Shown here: positions 18,284 through 27,129 of the stretch, in pieces
Layout: every line of letters starts with the position of its first letter
Position numbering within the stretch: position 1 is the first letter of the stretch
Assembly (NCBI GenBank): GCA_016699775.1
Contig: CP065010.1
Span: 874,852-938,851, forward strand
Reading direction: 5' to 3'
Source: Candidatus Falkowbacteria bacterium
Lineage (GTDB): Bacteria; Patescibacteriota; Patescibacteriia; Patescibacteriales; Patescibacteriaceae
Length of the DNA: 64,000 nt
Position numbers and translations under genes: made by a program
The notes under the pieces: model-generated
What the model was told of the DNA's origin: nothing
Seen by the model: only the letters and a program-made list of their open reading frames with translations
The model's database searches: none

Positions 18284-19027
18284 TTAATAACCAGCATCAA
18301 TACTGGCAAATTTATTTTTTCCAATAATTACATGATCAACCAAAGGAATTCCAATAATCTTACCTGATTCTATAATCCTTTTGGTGATCTCAATATCAGC
18401 CGCACTAGCAGTAACAATTCCAGAAGGGTGGTTATGAGCCAAGATCACAGCCACAGCTCCATATTCAATAGCAGGTTTAAATACTTCTCGAGGGTGAATT
18501 AAATTGGAGTTTATTGTTCCAATAGAAATAACCTCGTCATGAATTAAACGATGATGTGTATTTACATATAACCCGCGAAGATGCTCTTTGGATAACGTTC
18601 GTAAATCTTTTAAGTATTCATATACATCCTTAGCGGTTCTAATAATTACTCTTCCATATTCTCGGCGATCAAAAAATCTTCGTCCCAATTCAGCACAAGC
18701 AACAATTTGCAGAGCTTTTATTTCTGGGATCTGTAATTCTTGAGACAATGCTTTGGCATCAGTTTGGCTGGATAAAGTTTTCTCCCCATAATCACGAATC
18801 ATTCGAGAAGCCATAGACATCACATCTTCCTTCTTAGTGCCAGTAGCCAAAACCACAGCTACCAATTCAGCGACAGTTAAAGCCGAAGGCCCATATTGGA
18901 GCAATTTTTCCCGTGGCCTATCTTCTGAAGGCATATCTTGAATACGCAAAATATACTCTTTAAAAGAGGTTGTGGTTTTTTCATCCAAAATTAAGTCTTG
19001 GTTTGTCAGCGTATATGATGTTCGCAT
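18284..19027 (-). CDS. radC: RadC family JAB/MPN-domain protein
   Basis: The protein has 247 residues. A helix-hairpin-helix N-terminal region (LLQYGPSALTVAELVAVVLA) is followed by the JAB metalloprotease-like domain with HNHPSG near 200 and an Asp about ten residues later, the H-x-H-x10-D metal motif. A conserved acidic residue sits in the HDEVISIGTI strand. Despite its name the family's role in repair is unproven. It heads a three-gene operon and its ATG at 19027 follows a 129-base AT-rich gap. Confidence 0.93.
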   Translation of the reverse strand: MRTSYTLTNQDLILDEKTTTSFKEYILRIQDMPSEDRPREKLLQYGPSALTVAELVAVVLATGTKKEDVMSMASRMIRDYGEKTLSSQTDAKALSQELQIPEIKALQIVACAELGRRFFDRREYGRVIIRTAKDVYEYLKDLRTLSKEHLRGLYVNTHHRLIHDEVISIGTINSNLIHPREVFKPAIEYGAVAVILAHNHPSGIVTASAADIEITKRIIESGKIIGIPLVDHVIIGKNKFASIDAGY

Positions 19028-19156
19028 ATAGTTGAGTATAGCACGTTAATATATTAGGTAAAGTTATTGACAGAGTAAATTTTTTATATCATAAAAAGTC
19101 AATTTCTTTAACAAATTTTGGTGATCTGGTATTCCCTTAAAATTATCAAAATTTAT

Positions 19157-19516
19157 TTATTTTTTATATTCTAAATACAAAAAACTACTTATTTTTACTA
19201 AATTAATAACTACTAAACTTGCTAATAACCAATAATCAAGCTGATGATTAAAAAGCTGGTATAAGATACCGAGAGAAATAACAATAGTTCCAGCAAGTAA
19301 GGCACCTCGATTAGCAATGTAACGGTGATGACTTTCACGTTCATCTGTTTGCTTGCCCTCTCCAACTAAAGAAAGTGTAATAACATAAAATACCAATAGA
19401 AAGCAGGAAATAATCATCATTGGCATAGTCATAGTATTTAGATTCTGATACCACAGAAAAACAAAAAACAAAACTATAAATAATAACAAGGCAAAATAAT
19501 AACGAATAATTTTCAT
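19157..19516 (-). CDS. DUF2178-like membrane protein
   Basis: The protein has 119 residues and four membrane helices, with a polar loop KQTDERESHHRYIANRGA between helices 2 and 3 that fits the DUF2178 pattern (DER...A...G). Such genes often follow a small XRE regulator, as here, where the regulator's stop is 4 bases upstream. Function not known. Confidence 0.75.
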   Translation of the reverse strand: MKIIRYYFALLLFIVLFFVFLWYQNLNTMTMPMMIISCFLLVFYVITLSLVGEGKQTDERESHHRYIANRGALLAGTIVISLGILYQLFNHQLDYWLLASLVVINLVKISSFLYLEYKK

Positions 19517-19520
19517 AATA

Positions 19521-19718
19521 TTAAGCTAAAAAAAATAATTTTTCTATACTAACTTTAAAAAAATTTGCTAGTTGCATAGCTAGTAGTAAAGACGGGGTAT
19601 AATTCCCTTTTTCAATAGCAATAATTGTCTGGCGAGAAACCTTAACTGCCAAAGCTAAATCCTCTTGTGTAACATTTTTTTCCAAACGCATTTTTTTGAT
19701 GTTATTTTTCATCATCAT
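19521..19718 (-). CDS. XRE-family transcriptional regulator, 65 residues
   Basis: A minimal Cro/C1-type helix-turn-helix protein: IKKMRLEKNVTQEDLALAV, then VSRQTIIAIEKGNY and a final ANFFKVSIEKLFFLA. This is the single-domain form that pairs with DUF2178 membrane proteins. I start it at the first of three consecutive ATGs (19718), one base after the stop of the DipZ-like gene, not at the longer frame overlapping it, because the family begins with MKNxIKxxR. It probably controls itself and its neighbour. Confidence 0.88.
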   Translation of the reverse strand: MMMKNNIKKMRLEKNVTQEDLALAVKVSRQTIIAIEKGNYTPSLLLAMQLANFFKVSIEKLFFLA

Positions 19719-19719
19719 A

Positions 19720-21360
19720 CTATCCAAAGGTAAAAGTAAAAGCGGAAAATCCACTACCTTGAATCCTAATTTCAAGACTATGATCTTTGTAATCAGATGA
19801 ATTAAAAAGATTGTATAATTCGGAATTTCTCACAATAATATCTGGTTGTTTTTGACCATCAACAATGATACTAAGCTTTGATTCTTGATCTGGATTACTC
19901 GCAACTAAGAAAACTTTTCCCGCCGAGAAACGTAGTTTTATAGTTCCTTGATCTCCGATTAATATAATTTTTTCTGAATCAAATTCCCATTTCCCTTCAA
20001 GAGCGAAATTATTCATTCGTAAATCTTTAGGTAAGGTGTAATCCAAAGGAGCTACTGAGGGAATTTGTTCTGGAGACAGATTAGCTAATCGATCAGTGCC
20101 AAAATATATTTCAGGAGTACTAATACTACCAACCAGATTCTTTTCTTCAAGATTGTTTGATATTTTTTCTAAGCCTAACAATTGGCGGATAGCATTTTCT
20201 GTTTCCATGTAACTGCCCTCTCCAAAATGTGTGTAGACTATTGTTCCGTTCTGATCTATAAGGTATTTGGCTGGCCAATATCTATTTGTATAGGCATTCC
20301 ATGTCGCATAATCATTATCTTGGGCAACTGGATAATCAATACCATATTGTTTTAAAGCTCGTTCAACATTAGTAGATAACTTTTCAAAAGGAAATTCTGG
20401 TGTATGCACGCCAACAATAATCAAGCCTTTATCTTTATAAGTTTCATATAATTCTGTGATATATGGAAATGTACGAATACAATTAATACAACTATACGTC
20501 CAAAAATCTACCAATACTACTTTACCTTTTAATTGGGAAACAGTAAGAGGTTCTGAGTTTAACCAATTATCAATTCCAACAAACTCCGGAGCTTGTCCAT
20601 AATTTTTAAAATCTATTGAAGATGCAAATGATGGCATCTTATCTTTTATTCCTTCTGACATTTCTGAAGTTTTATTTTTATCAAAAAAATCTAGAATTTT
20701 TGCTTGCAAAAACATATCATATTGAAAATATACTGCAATTGCTAGCAAAATAATTATCAATCCAAATAATTTTTGTAAGGATTTGGCATATTTAGCGATA
20801 CTTTTCACTTTGGTAGTTAAAGCTTGGCCACCATAGGCAATAATAAGCATAGGAATCCCCGCACCTATGGCATAAGCTACCAGTAGAATGCCAGCCCGAG
20901 CTAAATCTTTTTGTTGAGAAATAAGAGTCAAGATTGAGCCAAGAATTGGTCCAGCGCAAGGTGCCCAAATAATTCCAATTAACATTCCAAGTAATAACCC
21001 ACCAAAATTATTTTGTCCAACCTTTGTGCTTGCTTCACCTGCTTTGTTTATCAAGCTAGAAAGACGAATTGTGATTCGTTCAAAAATAGCTGGAACAATC
21101 ATAAAGAATCCAAACACAAGCAACAAAACTGCAGCTCCATTACGTAAAGTTTGAGGATTTAAGCCAAGATTTTGCACTAAGAGGTTTAAGAACAAGGCCA
21201 AAGTAGCAAACGTTATAATAAAACCAAGAGTAATAAATAAAGGTCTGGCTCGACTTCGTTGACCAACTGAAGCTCCTAGCAAAATCGGTAAAGGCAATAA
21301 AATACAGGGTGCGGCAATAGTCAAAATTCCGGCAACAAAAGCTAAAAATAATTCAATCAT
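19720..21360 (-). CDS. DipZ-like CcdA-thioredoxin fusion protein
   Basis: The protein has 546 residues. Residues 1-215 form the CcdA/DsbD membrane domain with paired Pro/Cys segments (IAAPCILLPLP near 17, GIIWAPCAGPILG near 130) that carry reducing power across the membrane. Residues 255-395 form a TlpA-type thioredoxin domain with active site WTYSCINCIRTFPY (Cys at about 291 and 294), the CINC form also found in mycobacterial DipZ. A C-terminal beta-rich domain fills 425-546. It keeps extracytoplasmic disulfides reduced or balanced. It lies one base after a secreted thioredoxin, presumably its partner. Confidence 0.9.
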   Translation of the reverse strand: MIELFLAFVAGILTIAAPCILLPLPILLGASVGQRSRARPLFITLGFIITFATLALFLNLLVQNLGLNPQTLRNGAAVLLLVFGFFMIVPAIFERITIRLSSLINKAGEASTKVGQNNFGGLLLGMLIGIIWAPCAGPILGSILTLISQQKDLARAGILLVAYAIGAGIPMLIIAYGGQALTTKVKSIAKYAKSLQKLFGLIIILLAIAVYFQYDMFLQAKILDFFDKNKTSEMSEGIKDKMPSFASSIDFKNYGQAPEFVGIDNWLNSEPLTVSQLKGKVVLVDFWTYSCINCIRTFPYITELYETYKDKGLIIVGVHTPEFPFEKLSTNVERALKQYGIDYPVAQDNDYATWNAYTNRYWPAKYLIDQNGTIVYTHFGEGSYMETENAIRQLLGLEKISNNLEEKNLVGSISTPEIYFGTDRLANLSPEQIPSVAPLDYTLPKDLRMNNFALEGKWEFDSEKIILIGDQGTIKLRFSAGKVFLVASNPDQESKLSIIVDGQKQPDIIVRNSELYNLFNSSDYKDHSLEIRIQGSGFSAFTFTFG

Positions 21361-21361
21361 A

Positions 21362-21931
21362 TTATTTTAAATTGCTTTTCAAAGTATCAATATCTCCGCC
21401 TGTCCATTTTGAGATACCATTGCCATCGGTATCAATTTGTACAAATGTATGTTGGTAAGTTACTGCATATTTCTTCTTTAGATCTGAATTACTATCATAA
21501 TCGGTTTTTAGCACTGTTACGCCTGAAGGGATTTCTGAAGTTCTATTATTAAAAGCTTGATCTGCAGATCGACAAAATGGGCACCAAGGAGCATAAAAAA
21601 ATAATACAACCTTATTTCCCTTGGCTTGCTCTTCGGCCACTGTTGATTCGGAGTAATTTCCATACATTCCGGAAATATCTTTTTCCATAGAACCTTCTGA
21701 AGACTCATTTTCTATCATTTTCTTATTCTCAACTTCATTAGTGTTTAAATTATCAACCATCATTTTTTTATCACTTACTATTTCATTACTATTAGAACTG
21801 TTATTCTCCGACATAACTTTCTCTTGAGTACTTTCATTTAGAGAAGCTTTCTGACTTTGAACACTGAATATCCATATTAATACACCTATGGAAATAATAA
21901 GCACACCAGCAAACAAAAATTTATTTTTCAT
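21362..21931 (-). CDS. Secreted membrane-anchored thioredoxin-like protein
   Basis: The protein has 189 residues. One N-terminal membrane helix at 6-24 is followed by a long Ser/Asn/Glu-rich linker with several NENKKM/MVD-like repeats, then a thioredoxin fold from about residue 95 with active site WCPFCRS near 117. The C-terminal cis-Pro position reads YQHTFVQ, where Thr takes the place of the usual Pro. It is the first gene of the unit with the DipZ-like protein, one base apart, and sits behind a near-consensus promoter. Confidence 0.85.
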   Translation of the reverse strand: MKNKFLFAGVLIISIGVLIWIFSVQSQKASLNESTQEKVMSENNSSNSNEIVSDKKMMVDNLNTNEVENKKMIENESSEGSMEKDISGMYGNYSESTVAEEQAKGNKVVLFFYAPWCPFCRSADQAFNNRTSEIPSGVTVLKTDYDSNSDLKKKYAVTYQHTFVQIDTDGNGISKWTGGDIDTLKSNLK

Positions 21932-21965
21932 ACATTTTTTTATTAATTAATAATTTCTATAATTA

Positions 21966-21994
21966 AGTATAATAAGCTCTTATGTTAATGTCAA
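21966..21994 (-). promoter_or_regulatory. Promoter of the thioredoxin-DipZ operon
   Basis: TTGACA, a 17-base spacer and TATACT on the minus strand: a perfect -35 box and a near-perfect -10 box, about 30 bases before the ATG at 21931. Confidence 0.85.
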
Positions 21995-22117
21995 GTTAAC
22001 TTTACATTAAATTATATGCCAGCCTGAACAGTAGCCAGCTTTAAACATACTATAAGCTTCTTTAAATCAATTATCATAGGCTAAATATATACCTTTTATA
22101 ATATAAATAAGTAAACA

Positions 22118-22146
22118 TTGACCAAAATATCAGTTTTTGCTATAAT
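22118..22146 (+). promoter_or_regulatory. Promoter of the tandem FISUMP gene
   Basis: TTGACC, a 17-base spacer and TATAAT with an extended -10 TGC. The transcript would start near 22153 with a leader of about 120 bases. Confidence 0.8.
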
Positions 22147-22274
22147 TTTCGTATAAAAATACAAAAAATAAAGTCTCATTTCCTACTCTTTTTGTTATAT
22201 TTCTTAACATTTTTTGCTGGGCAACAGATTATATTAAGAAGTTAACAATTTTTATTAATCTAATCCCTCCATAT

Positions 22275-23867
22275 ATGATTAGCCGTTTAAAACAAACGCG
22301 ATATGCCATAGGTTTATTTGCGTTAGGTTGTTTAGCTTTACTTGTATTTTCATCAGTTTCTGCAGATACAATACAAAATGTTACAAAAAATGATAAAGGT
22401 ATAAAAAAAGAAATATTAAACGATACTACACTTGTAGAGTCTGAAAAAAATTCAGAAGAAGTCTCCGATCTTAATGAAAATAAAGATTTAAGTTCTGAAT
22501 TTACCTGTGGCAATACCATCACTGATCGAGATGGCTATACTTATGAAACTGTTAGTATTGGTTCCGAGTGCTGGATGGCAAATAATCTAAAAACTATTAC
22601 CAAAGGAAATGGAGAATTATTAACAAATCGTGACGACAATTCACAACGAGATTGTATCAGCTCAACAAGTGATGAACGGGGTACCGAGGCTGATTGCCAA
22701 GCCGGAAGAACTTTATATACACTTGAAGCTGCCCTTGATGGTGATACGACCGAAGGAGCACAAGGACTATGTCCAGAAGATTGGCATTTGCCAACTGATT
22801 CTGAGCTACATAATTTAGAAATGGCATTATCAAACGATCCTTTAACTTGTGATGACGACCGGATTGGTTCTGGCTGTGCTGACGCTGGAACAGATATGCT
22901 AATTGGTGGTAACTCGGGCTTGAATATAGACTATACCGGTTTACGTTATAAAGATGATCGATACAGCAGATTTATCGGTCACAATAGTTTGGTACTTTTA
23001 TGGAGTTCAACTCAAACCAGTCCAACAACTGCTTATGGACGATATATTGGAGACTGGAATCCAGCAGTAGTTGACCGTGGAATTTGGGGTGAAGGTACGG
23101 GAGACAATGTTCAGAGTGCGACTATTCGATGTATAAAAGATCAATCTCCAATTCACGTTTGTGGACAAACACTTCAAGACCGAGATGGGTATACATACTC
23201 AACAATCCAAATTGGTGATCAATGCTGGATTAATCAAAATCTGCGAACAAAAACCTACCCAAACGGTACTTGTATTAATGGAAGTGCTTTTCCTTGCACA
23301 GATGCTTCAGTAGCAGACAATTTTAAAAATCGATCATGCTATGATAACCTTGAAACTAATTGCGCTACCGATGGTGCTTTATACTCTTGGTATGGAGCTA
23401 TGAATATTGCTGGTGATTGGGCAAATCCTGGTTTTAGCAAACCTATGCCAAATCCATATACCGTTTGGAATAACCATCAAGGTATTTGTCCAACCGGGTG
23501 GCACATTCCAACCCCAGATGATTTTACAACCTTAGCTCGTACAGCTTGCGCAACTGGGACTGGAGATTGCAGTGTTTTTCCATATGGACCAGAAGCAGTT
23601 GGAACCTTTGGCACAAACGAAGGAAATAAATTAATCTCTGGTACTATTGGTTTTAATGCAAAATTGTCCGGTATGCGAACTTCAGATTTTATGACTTCAA
23701 TGCAAAAAGGACAAATTGCTTATCTCTGGGGAGCAGCTTTTAATGGCATTATTTCAAATCAAGCCTATCGTATTAGCTTGATCCAAGCACCCTATAGTAC
23801 TGGCGTAGAAAGAAAATACACTTATCGTTTTCGTAACTACCCAGTTAGATGTATAAAAAATATATAG
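22275..23867 (+). CDS. Secreted protein with two FISUMP (Fib_succ_major) domains
   Basis: The protein has 530 residues. A signal peptide at about 1-30 ends in SSVSA. After a Lys/Glu/Asp-rich linker come two FISUMP domains, about 76-290 and 298-530. Each begins with C.....DRDGYTY.T..IG.QCW and ends in RCIK. Cysteine pairs within each domain suggest disulfides, which fits the nearby thioredoxin/DipZ genes. The domain is found in surface proteins of Fibrobacter and in many CPR genomes; its ligand is unknown. It is followed by a terminator and by a second FISUMP gene. Confidence 0.85.
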   Translation: MISRLKQTRYAIGLFALGCLALLVFSSVSADTIQNVTKNDKGIKKEILNDTTLVESEKNSEEVSDLNENKDLSSEFTCGNTITDRDGYTYETVSIGSECWMANNLKTITKGNGELLTNRDDNSQRDCISSTSDERGTEADCQAGRTLYTLEAALDGDTTEGAQGLCPEDWHLPTDSELHNLEMALSNDPLTCDDDRIGSGCADAGTDMLIGGNSGLNIDYTGLRYKDDRYSRFIGHNSLVLLWSSTQTSPTTAYGRYIGDWNPAVVDRGIWGEGTGDNVQSATIRCIKDQSPIHVCGQTLQDRDGYTYSTIQIGDQCWINQNLRTKTYPNGTCINGSAFPCTDASVADNFKNRSCYDNLETNCATDGALYSWYGAMNIAGDWANPGFSKPMPNPYTVWNNHQGICPTGWHIPTPDDFTTLARTACATGTGDCSVFPYGPEAVGTFGTNEGNKLISGTIGFNAKLSGMRTSDFMTSMQKGQIAYLWGAAFNGIISNQAYRISLIQAPYSTGVERKYTYRFRNYPVRCIKNI

Positions 23868-23904
23868 TTATTTAGAAAATAGTTGTTAGATAACAGTTTA
23901 AGAA

Positions 23905-23931
23905 AAAAGGCTCTTGTAAGAGTCTTTTTTC
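23905..23931 (+). terminator. Terminator after the tandem FISUMP gene
   Basis: GGCTCTT-GT-AAGAGTC (working stem CTCTT/AAGAG) is followed by six T residues. Confidence 0.7.
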
Positions 23932-23955
23932 AAATTGTCAAAATTATGGTATAAT
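23927..23955 (+). promoter_or_regulatory. Extended -10 promoter of the pilin-FISUMP gene
   Basis: TGGTATAAT at 23947-23955 with a weak -35 box (TTTTCA) 17 bases upstream that overlaps the T-run of the previous terminator. The start of transcription would lie about 20 bases before the ATG at 23982. Confidence 0.65.
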
Positions 23956-23981
23956 CAAAAAATAAAATCAACTATCCCTCT

Positions 23982-25079
23982 ATGATAGAAAAAGAAACAG
24001 AAAAAAAAGAAGAAAAAAAGCAGAAACATAAAGGCTTTACATTAATTGAGCTTATTGTTGTGGCTGGTATCATTGCTTTAATTTCCACTTTTGCAATTAT
24101 TTCTGTAAGTAAGGCTCGAGTAGCAGTCCGTGACGCCAAACGCACTGACAGTGTTAGAACAACCGTCTTAGCACTAGAACAATATTATACTAAGCACAAC
24201 TCTTACCCAACAGAGCTTATTTCTGGCGCTGAACTTATTGATAATGACGGGATTGTTTACATGTCAAATATCCCCTCTAACCCTACTCCACGTACTGACG
24301 GTGATTGTCCTGACACTGATTTTAACTATGAAACTTTTAATAATGGTCAAAACTACATGTTAACCTTTTGTCTTTCTAGTAAAACAGGTTCATTAAATCC
24401 TGGCATTAGTTATTACCAAAACAGTAGCTTAATCTCCTGTGGTATGCCAATCACTGATCGAGATGGCTATACCTATAATACAACTAATGTTGGTGGGCAA
24501 TGCTGGATGGCAGAAAACTTAAAAACCAAAACTAAGCCTGACAGAACTCCTCTAACAAACCTTGAAGATAATTCAGAGCGAGATTGCATGTCCAGTACTT
24601 GGGATGAACGTGGTGTTGAAGCAGATTGTGACGCTGGTCGAGTTTTATACACAATCGAAGCCGCTACAAACGGTTTAATGGATGAAAAAGCTCAAGGTCT
24701 ATGCCCTGATGGTTGGCACCTACCAACAGATTCAGAATGGCATACTTTGGAATCTTTCTTATCTGATTCAGGATCAGGCCCAGCCTGTGATCCAGAACGC
24801 TTAAATAGTGCTGCTTGTTCAGGCGCTGGAACAAAACTTCTAACCAATGGTTCTTCTAATATGAACATTTCATTTACTGGGATGAGATATTATGATAGTG
24901 GTGAACGGATTTATATGTTTATTGGCTGGAATAGCTTTGCTAAATATTGGAGCTCTACACATACAGAAAACACAACATATATCAGAGGTCTCGATGACTC
25001 TAATACTCTGCTTGTTTCACGTGATACATCGGATGCTATGTCTGAAAGTCTTCCTGTACGTTGTATAAAAAATCTTTAA
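23982..25079 (+). CDS. Type IV pilin-like protein with a C-terminal FISUMP domain
   Basis: The protein has 365 residues. A charged leader rich in Lys and Glu is followed by the prepilin peptidase site KGFTLIELIVVAGIIA at about 20-35, where cleavage after Gly and N-methylation of Phe are expected. The hydrophobic helix and pilin-like region run to about residue 140. A full FISUMP domain (ITDRDGYTYNTT...QCWMAENL, ending VRCIKNL) fills about 150-365. The arrangement suggests a minor pilin that displays the FISUMP domain on a pilus. It is closely similar in its last domain to the first domain of the upstream gene. No pilus assembly genes are in the window. Confidence 0.88.
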   Translation: MIEKETEKKEEKKQKHKGFTLIELIVVAGIIALISTFAIISVSKARVAVRDAKRTDSVRTTVLALEQYYTKHNSYPTELISGAELIDNDGIVYMSNIPSNPTPRTDGDCPDTDFNYETFNNGQNYMLTFCLSSKTGSLNPGISYYQNSSLISCGMPITDRDGYTYNTTNVGGQCWMAENLKTKTKPDRTPLTNLEDNSERDCMSSTWDERGVEADCDAGRVLYTIEAATNGLMDEKAQGLCPDGWHLPTDSEWHTLESFLSDSGSGPACDPERLNSAACSGAGTKLLTNGSSNMNISFTGMRYYDSGERIYMFIGWNSFAKYWSSTHTENTTYIRGLDDSNTLLVSRDTSDAMSESLPVRCIKNL

Positions 25080-25106
25080 CTTTAATTTAAATTGTCAAAA
25101 ATAAGA

Positions 25107-25137
25107 AAACTGAACCTTGAAACGGCTCAGTTTTTTA
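25107..25137 (+). terminator. Terminator after the pilin-FISUMP gene
   Basis: AAAACTGA-CC, a loop, GG-TCAGTTTTTT. The stop codon of the convergent NYN gene lies in the right arm of the stem. Confidence 0.75.
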
Positions 25138-25966
25138 CTACTCCATTTTCTGGAATAGTTTCTTTAAAAAAGTTTTTTATTTGGTCAAACTTATACATTC
25201 TTCTCTTATACGCCACATCATACAAGTCATTTATTTTATTATCATACAATCCAACATACATATATCTTTTCCCAAGATTATTTATCCTCTTAACAAGAGG
25301 CAAAATTTTTCTTCTTGAAGAAATGATAATTGCCGTATCATAAAGATCGTTAATAGCATCCTCAAATACGTCTAGTGTTAATAATGTATCAACACCTTCT
25401 TCTTGGAAATGACCGTTAACACGTATCTCTAAGCCTCCTTCTGGGACTTCATAGCCGTTATCTTTCATATAATCTATAAACTTCAATTTAGCTTCTTTAG
25501 CTTCTATTAAAGGTCGATTCTCTTGTCCTTGAAAAATTAACGGATAGCCTCGATAATATTTATTTAGGACACAATTTCTTCCCCCAGCAGCATCTTTCAA
25601 AAAAGATATGATATCAAATTTTTTACCTTGAAAAAAATTTTTCAGTTTTTCTGTTTCTCCTCTGAATGATTTAGAAGGGAATCTAACTTGTTGATTTATC
25701 ATACTCTTTAATCTTTCTATATCTTCAAATAAGCTTTGCGAATCAACATACAAAGCATATCTTTCTACTGGAACATTTTCATTCCTTAGCTCAGTAGTGT
25801 CCTCCTTAACCGATTTCAAACTGCGATTTTTATACCGTAGTAGTGCAATTATAAAAATAGCAATTACATACAAAAAAATAATTAAGGCAAAAAATTTATG
25901 AGAAATTTGAAACTGTTCAAGCAAACTCAAATAACCTCCGATTGCCAGCAAATTATGTACCCACAT
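25127..25966 (-). CDS. Membrane-anchored NYN/LabA-like domain protein
   Basis: The protein has 279 residues. One membrane helix at about 22-44 is followed by a cytoplasmic NYN (PIN-like) domain: strand RYALYVDSQSLFEDI near 69-83 with the first Asp, then GVDTLLTLDVFEDAINDLYDTAIIISS near 185-215. The family's usual end motif SGDxDF, which gives two metal-binding Asp residues, reads SSRRKI here, so part of the catalytic site is missing. NYN proteins are typically RNases; this one may bind RNA without cutting it. It overlaps a shared terminator and has no partner gene. Confidence 0.75.
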   Translation of the reverse strand: MWVHNLLAIGGYLSLLEQFQISHKFFALIIFLYVIAIFIIALLRYKNRSLKSVKEDTTELRNENVPVERYALYVDSQSLFEDIERLKSMINQQVRFPSKSFRGETEKLKNFFQGKKFDIISFLKDAAGGRNCVLNKYYRGYPLIFQGQENRPLIEAKEAKLKFIDYMKDNGYEVPEGGLEIRVNGHFQEEGVDTLLTLDVFEDAINDLYDTAIIISSRRKILPLVKRINNLGKRYMYVGLYDNKINDLYDVAYKRRMYKFDQIKNFFKETIPENGVVKN

Positions 25967-26059
25967 TATATTATCTCCTTTTTGTTAAACAACATTTTTA
26001 AATTAATTATTAGACTACCAGCAATTCTAAACCCTGTCAATTTTTTTGTACCTGTACTA

Positions 26060-26084
26060 TAAAACCGACTTTCAAGTCGGCTTT
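26060..26084 (-). terminator. Terminator after the cupin gene
   Basis: The minus strand reads GCCGACTT-G-AAAGTCGG followed by TTTTAT. The plus strand also ends in a T-rich run. Confidence 0.65.
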
Positions 26085-26155
26085 ATTTTTTTCTGATATA
26101 TCTTATTTTAATATAAAAATAATTCCTATATTTTTATACAGATTATTCTTTATTA

Positions 26156-26554
26156 CTATTCACTGGTAATACCATCAAAATCTGACTCATTATTTACCGC
26201 TTCTTCTTTTGTTGATCGCACAATTCCGTCTTTATGATGAGCCGGTGAATAAATAGTATATAATTTTAAGTCCTCAGTTTCTGAAACATTAATTACGTTA
26301 TGTCGAGCACCAGCCGGCACCACTACAGAAAAACCATCGTTAACTTCATACTCTGTTTCATCAATTATACATTTACCAGTGCCTTTCTCAAATCGGAAAA
26401 ACTGATCATTGTCAGCATGTATTTCAAAACCAATCTCCTCCTTGGGAGGTAATGACATTAAGACTAATTGACTATGTTTTCCAGTATAGAGCACCTTACG
26501 AAAATTATTATTTGCAATAGTTTCCTTTTCAATATTTAAACAAAATCCTTTCAT
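26156..26554 (-). CDS. Cupin domain protein
   Basis: A single-domain cupin of 132 residues. The two cupin motifs are read at about 40-62 (EIGFEIHADNDQFFRFEKG) and 76-95 (DGFSVVVPAGARHNVIN). His48 and Glu-type residues in motif 1 and His in motif 2 could bind one metal. The tail YSPAHHKDGIV is typical of small cupins related to mannose-6-phosphate isomerases. Substrate unknown. It is a single-gene unit with a terminator. Confidence 0.88.
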   Translation of the reverse strand: MKGFCLNIEKETIANNNFRKVLYTGKHSQLVLMSLPPKEEIGFEIHADNDQFFRFEKGTGKCIIDETEYEVNDGFSVVVPAGARHNVINVSETEDLKLYTIYSPAHHKDGIVRSTKEEAVNNESDFDGITSE

Positions 26555-26705
26555 ATAGTTATTATTTAGGTAATAAGAGTTCTCGACAACCGACGAGAAG
26601 CCAAAATTTAATTAATAAAGTAAAGAGATAAATGAAAGAGAGTAAAACATTACTAAGCTATTAATTCATGAAGCCTACATAATACCATATTCAACTATAT
26701 ATTCG

Positions 26706-27050
26706 TTAGGCATTAATAATTTCATCAGTATGAACAATCCGACGCTTTGAAGTTTTGATGGTGGGCAATCCGTTTAGTAATAAATAACCCTGCCATTTTT
26801 TCCCATCAAGTGAAAGCTGAAGATGTGGTAGATCAATTAAGTGAGGCTCATTAACAACATCAAATAATTTAAATTTTCCTTCAGCAAGAATATAGCTTTC
26901 CTCATCAGTCGTGTATCGTGAAAAAACTAAAATCTGGCCAATATGTTTTGCCCACAACCAGATATATCGTCGCTTATTTAAATACAAAATTGTGACATGG
27001 TGTTTTGTGCCAACTAATTGATACGTCCCTTGCTCAATAAGTTTGATCAT
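26706..27050 (-). CDS. Hypothetical protein, 114 residues
   Basis: I recognise no family. The sequence is basic and beta-rich, with many aromatic residues (TILYLNKRRYIWLWAKHIG) and no signal peptide or membrane helix. The alternation of strands suggests a small barrel fold. It stands alone between a cupin gene and the VKOR-like gene on the same strand. Confidence 0.65.
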   Translation of the reverse strand: MIKLIEQGTYQLVGTKHHVTILYLNKRRYIWLWAKHIGQILVFSRYTTDEESYILAEGKFKLFDVVNEPHLIDLPHLQLSLDGKKWQGYLLLNGLPTIKTSKRRIVHTDEIINA

Positions 27051-27129
27051 AGATTTTACCTCCCAATTTTTTATCTATTAAATGTTATTTTTCTCTCTGC
27101 TCCAACTACCAATACTACCCCTTATATAT

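Larger units (their letters stand above)
21932..22274. other. Divergent intergenic region between the thioredoxin operon and the FISUMP gene
   Basis: 343 bases of AT-rich sequence. It holds a minus-strand promoter at 21966-21994 and a plus-strand promoter at 22118-22146. I see no RNA gene or reading frame between them. Confidence 0.6.
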
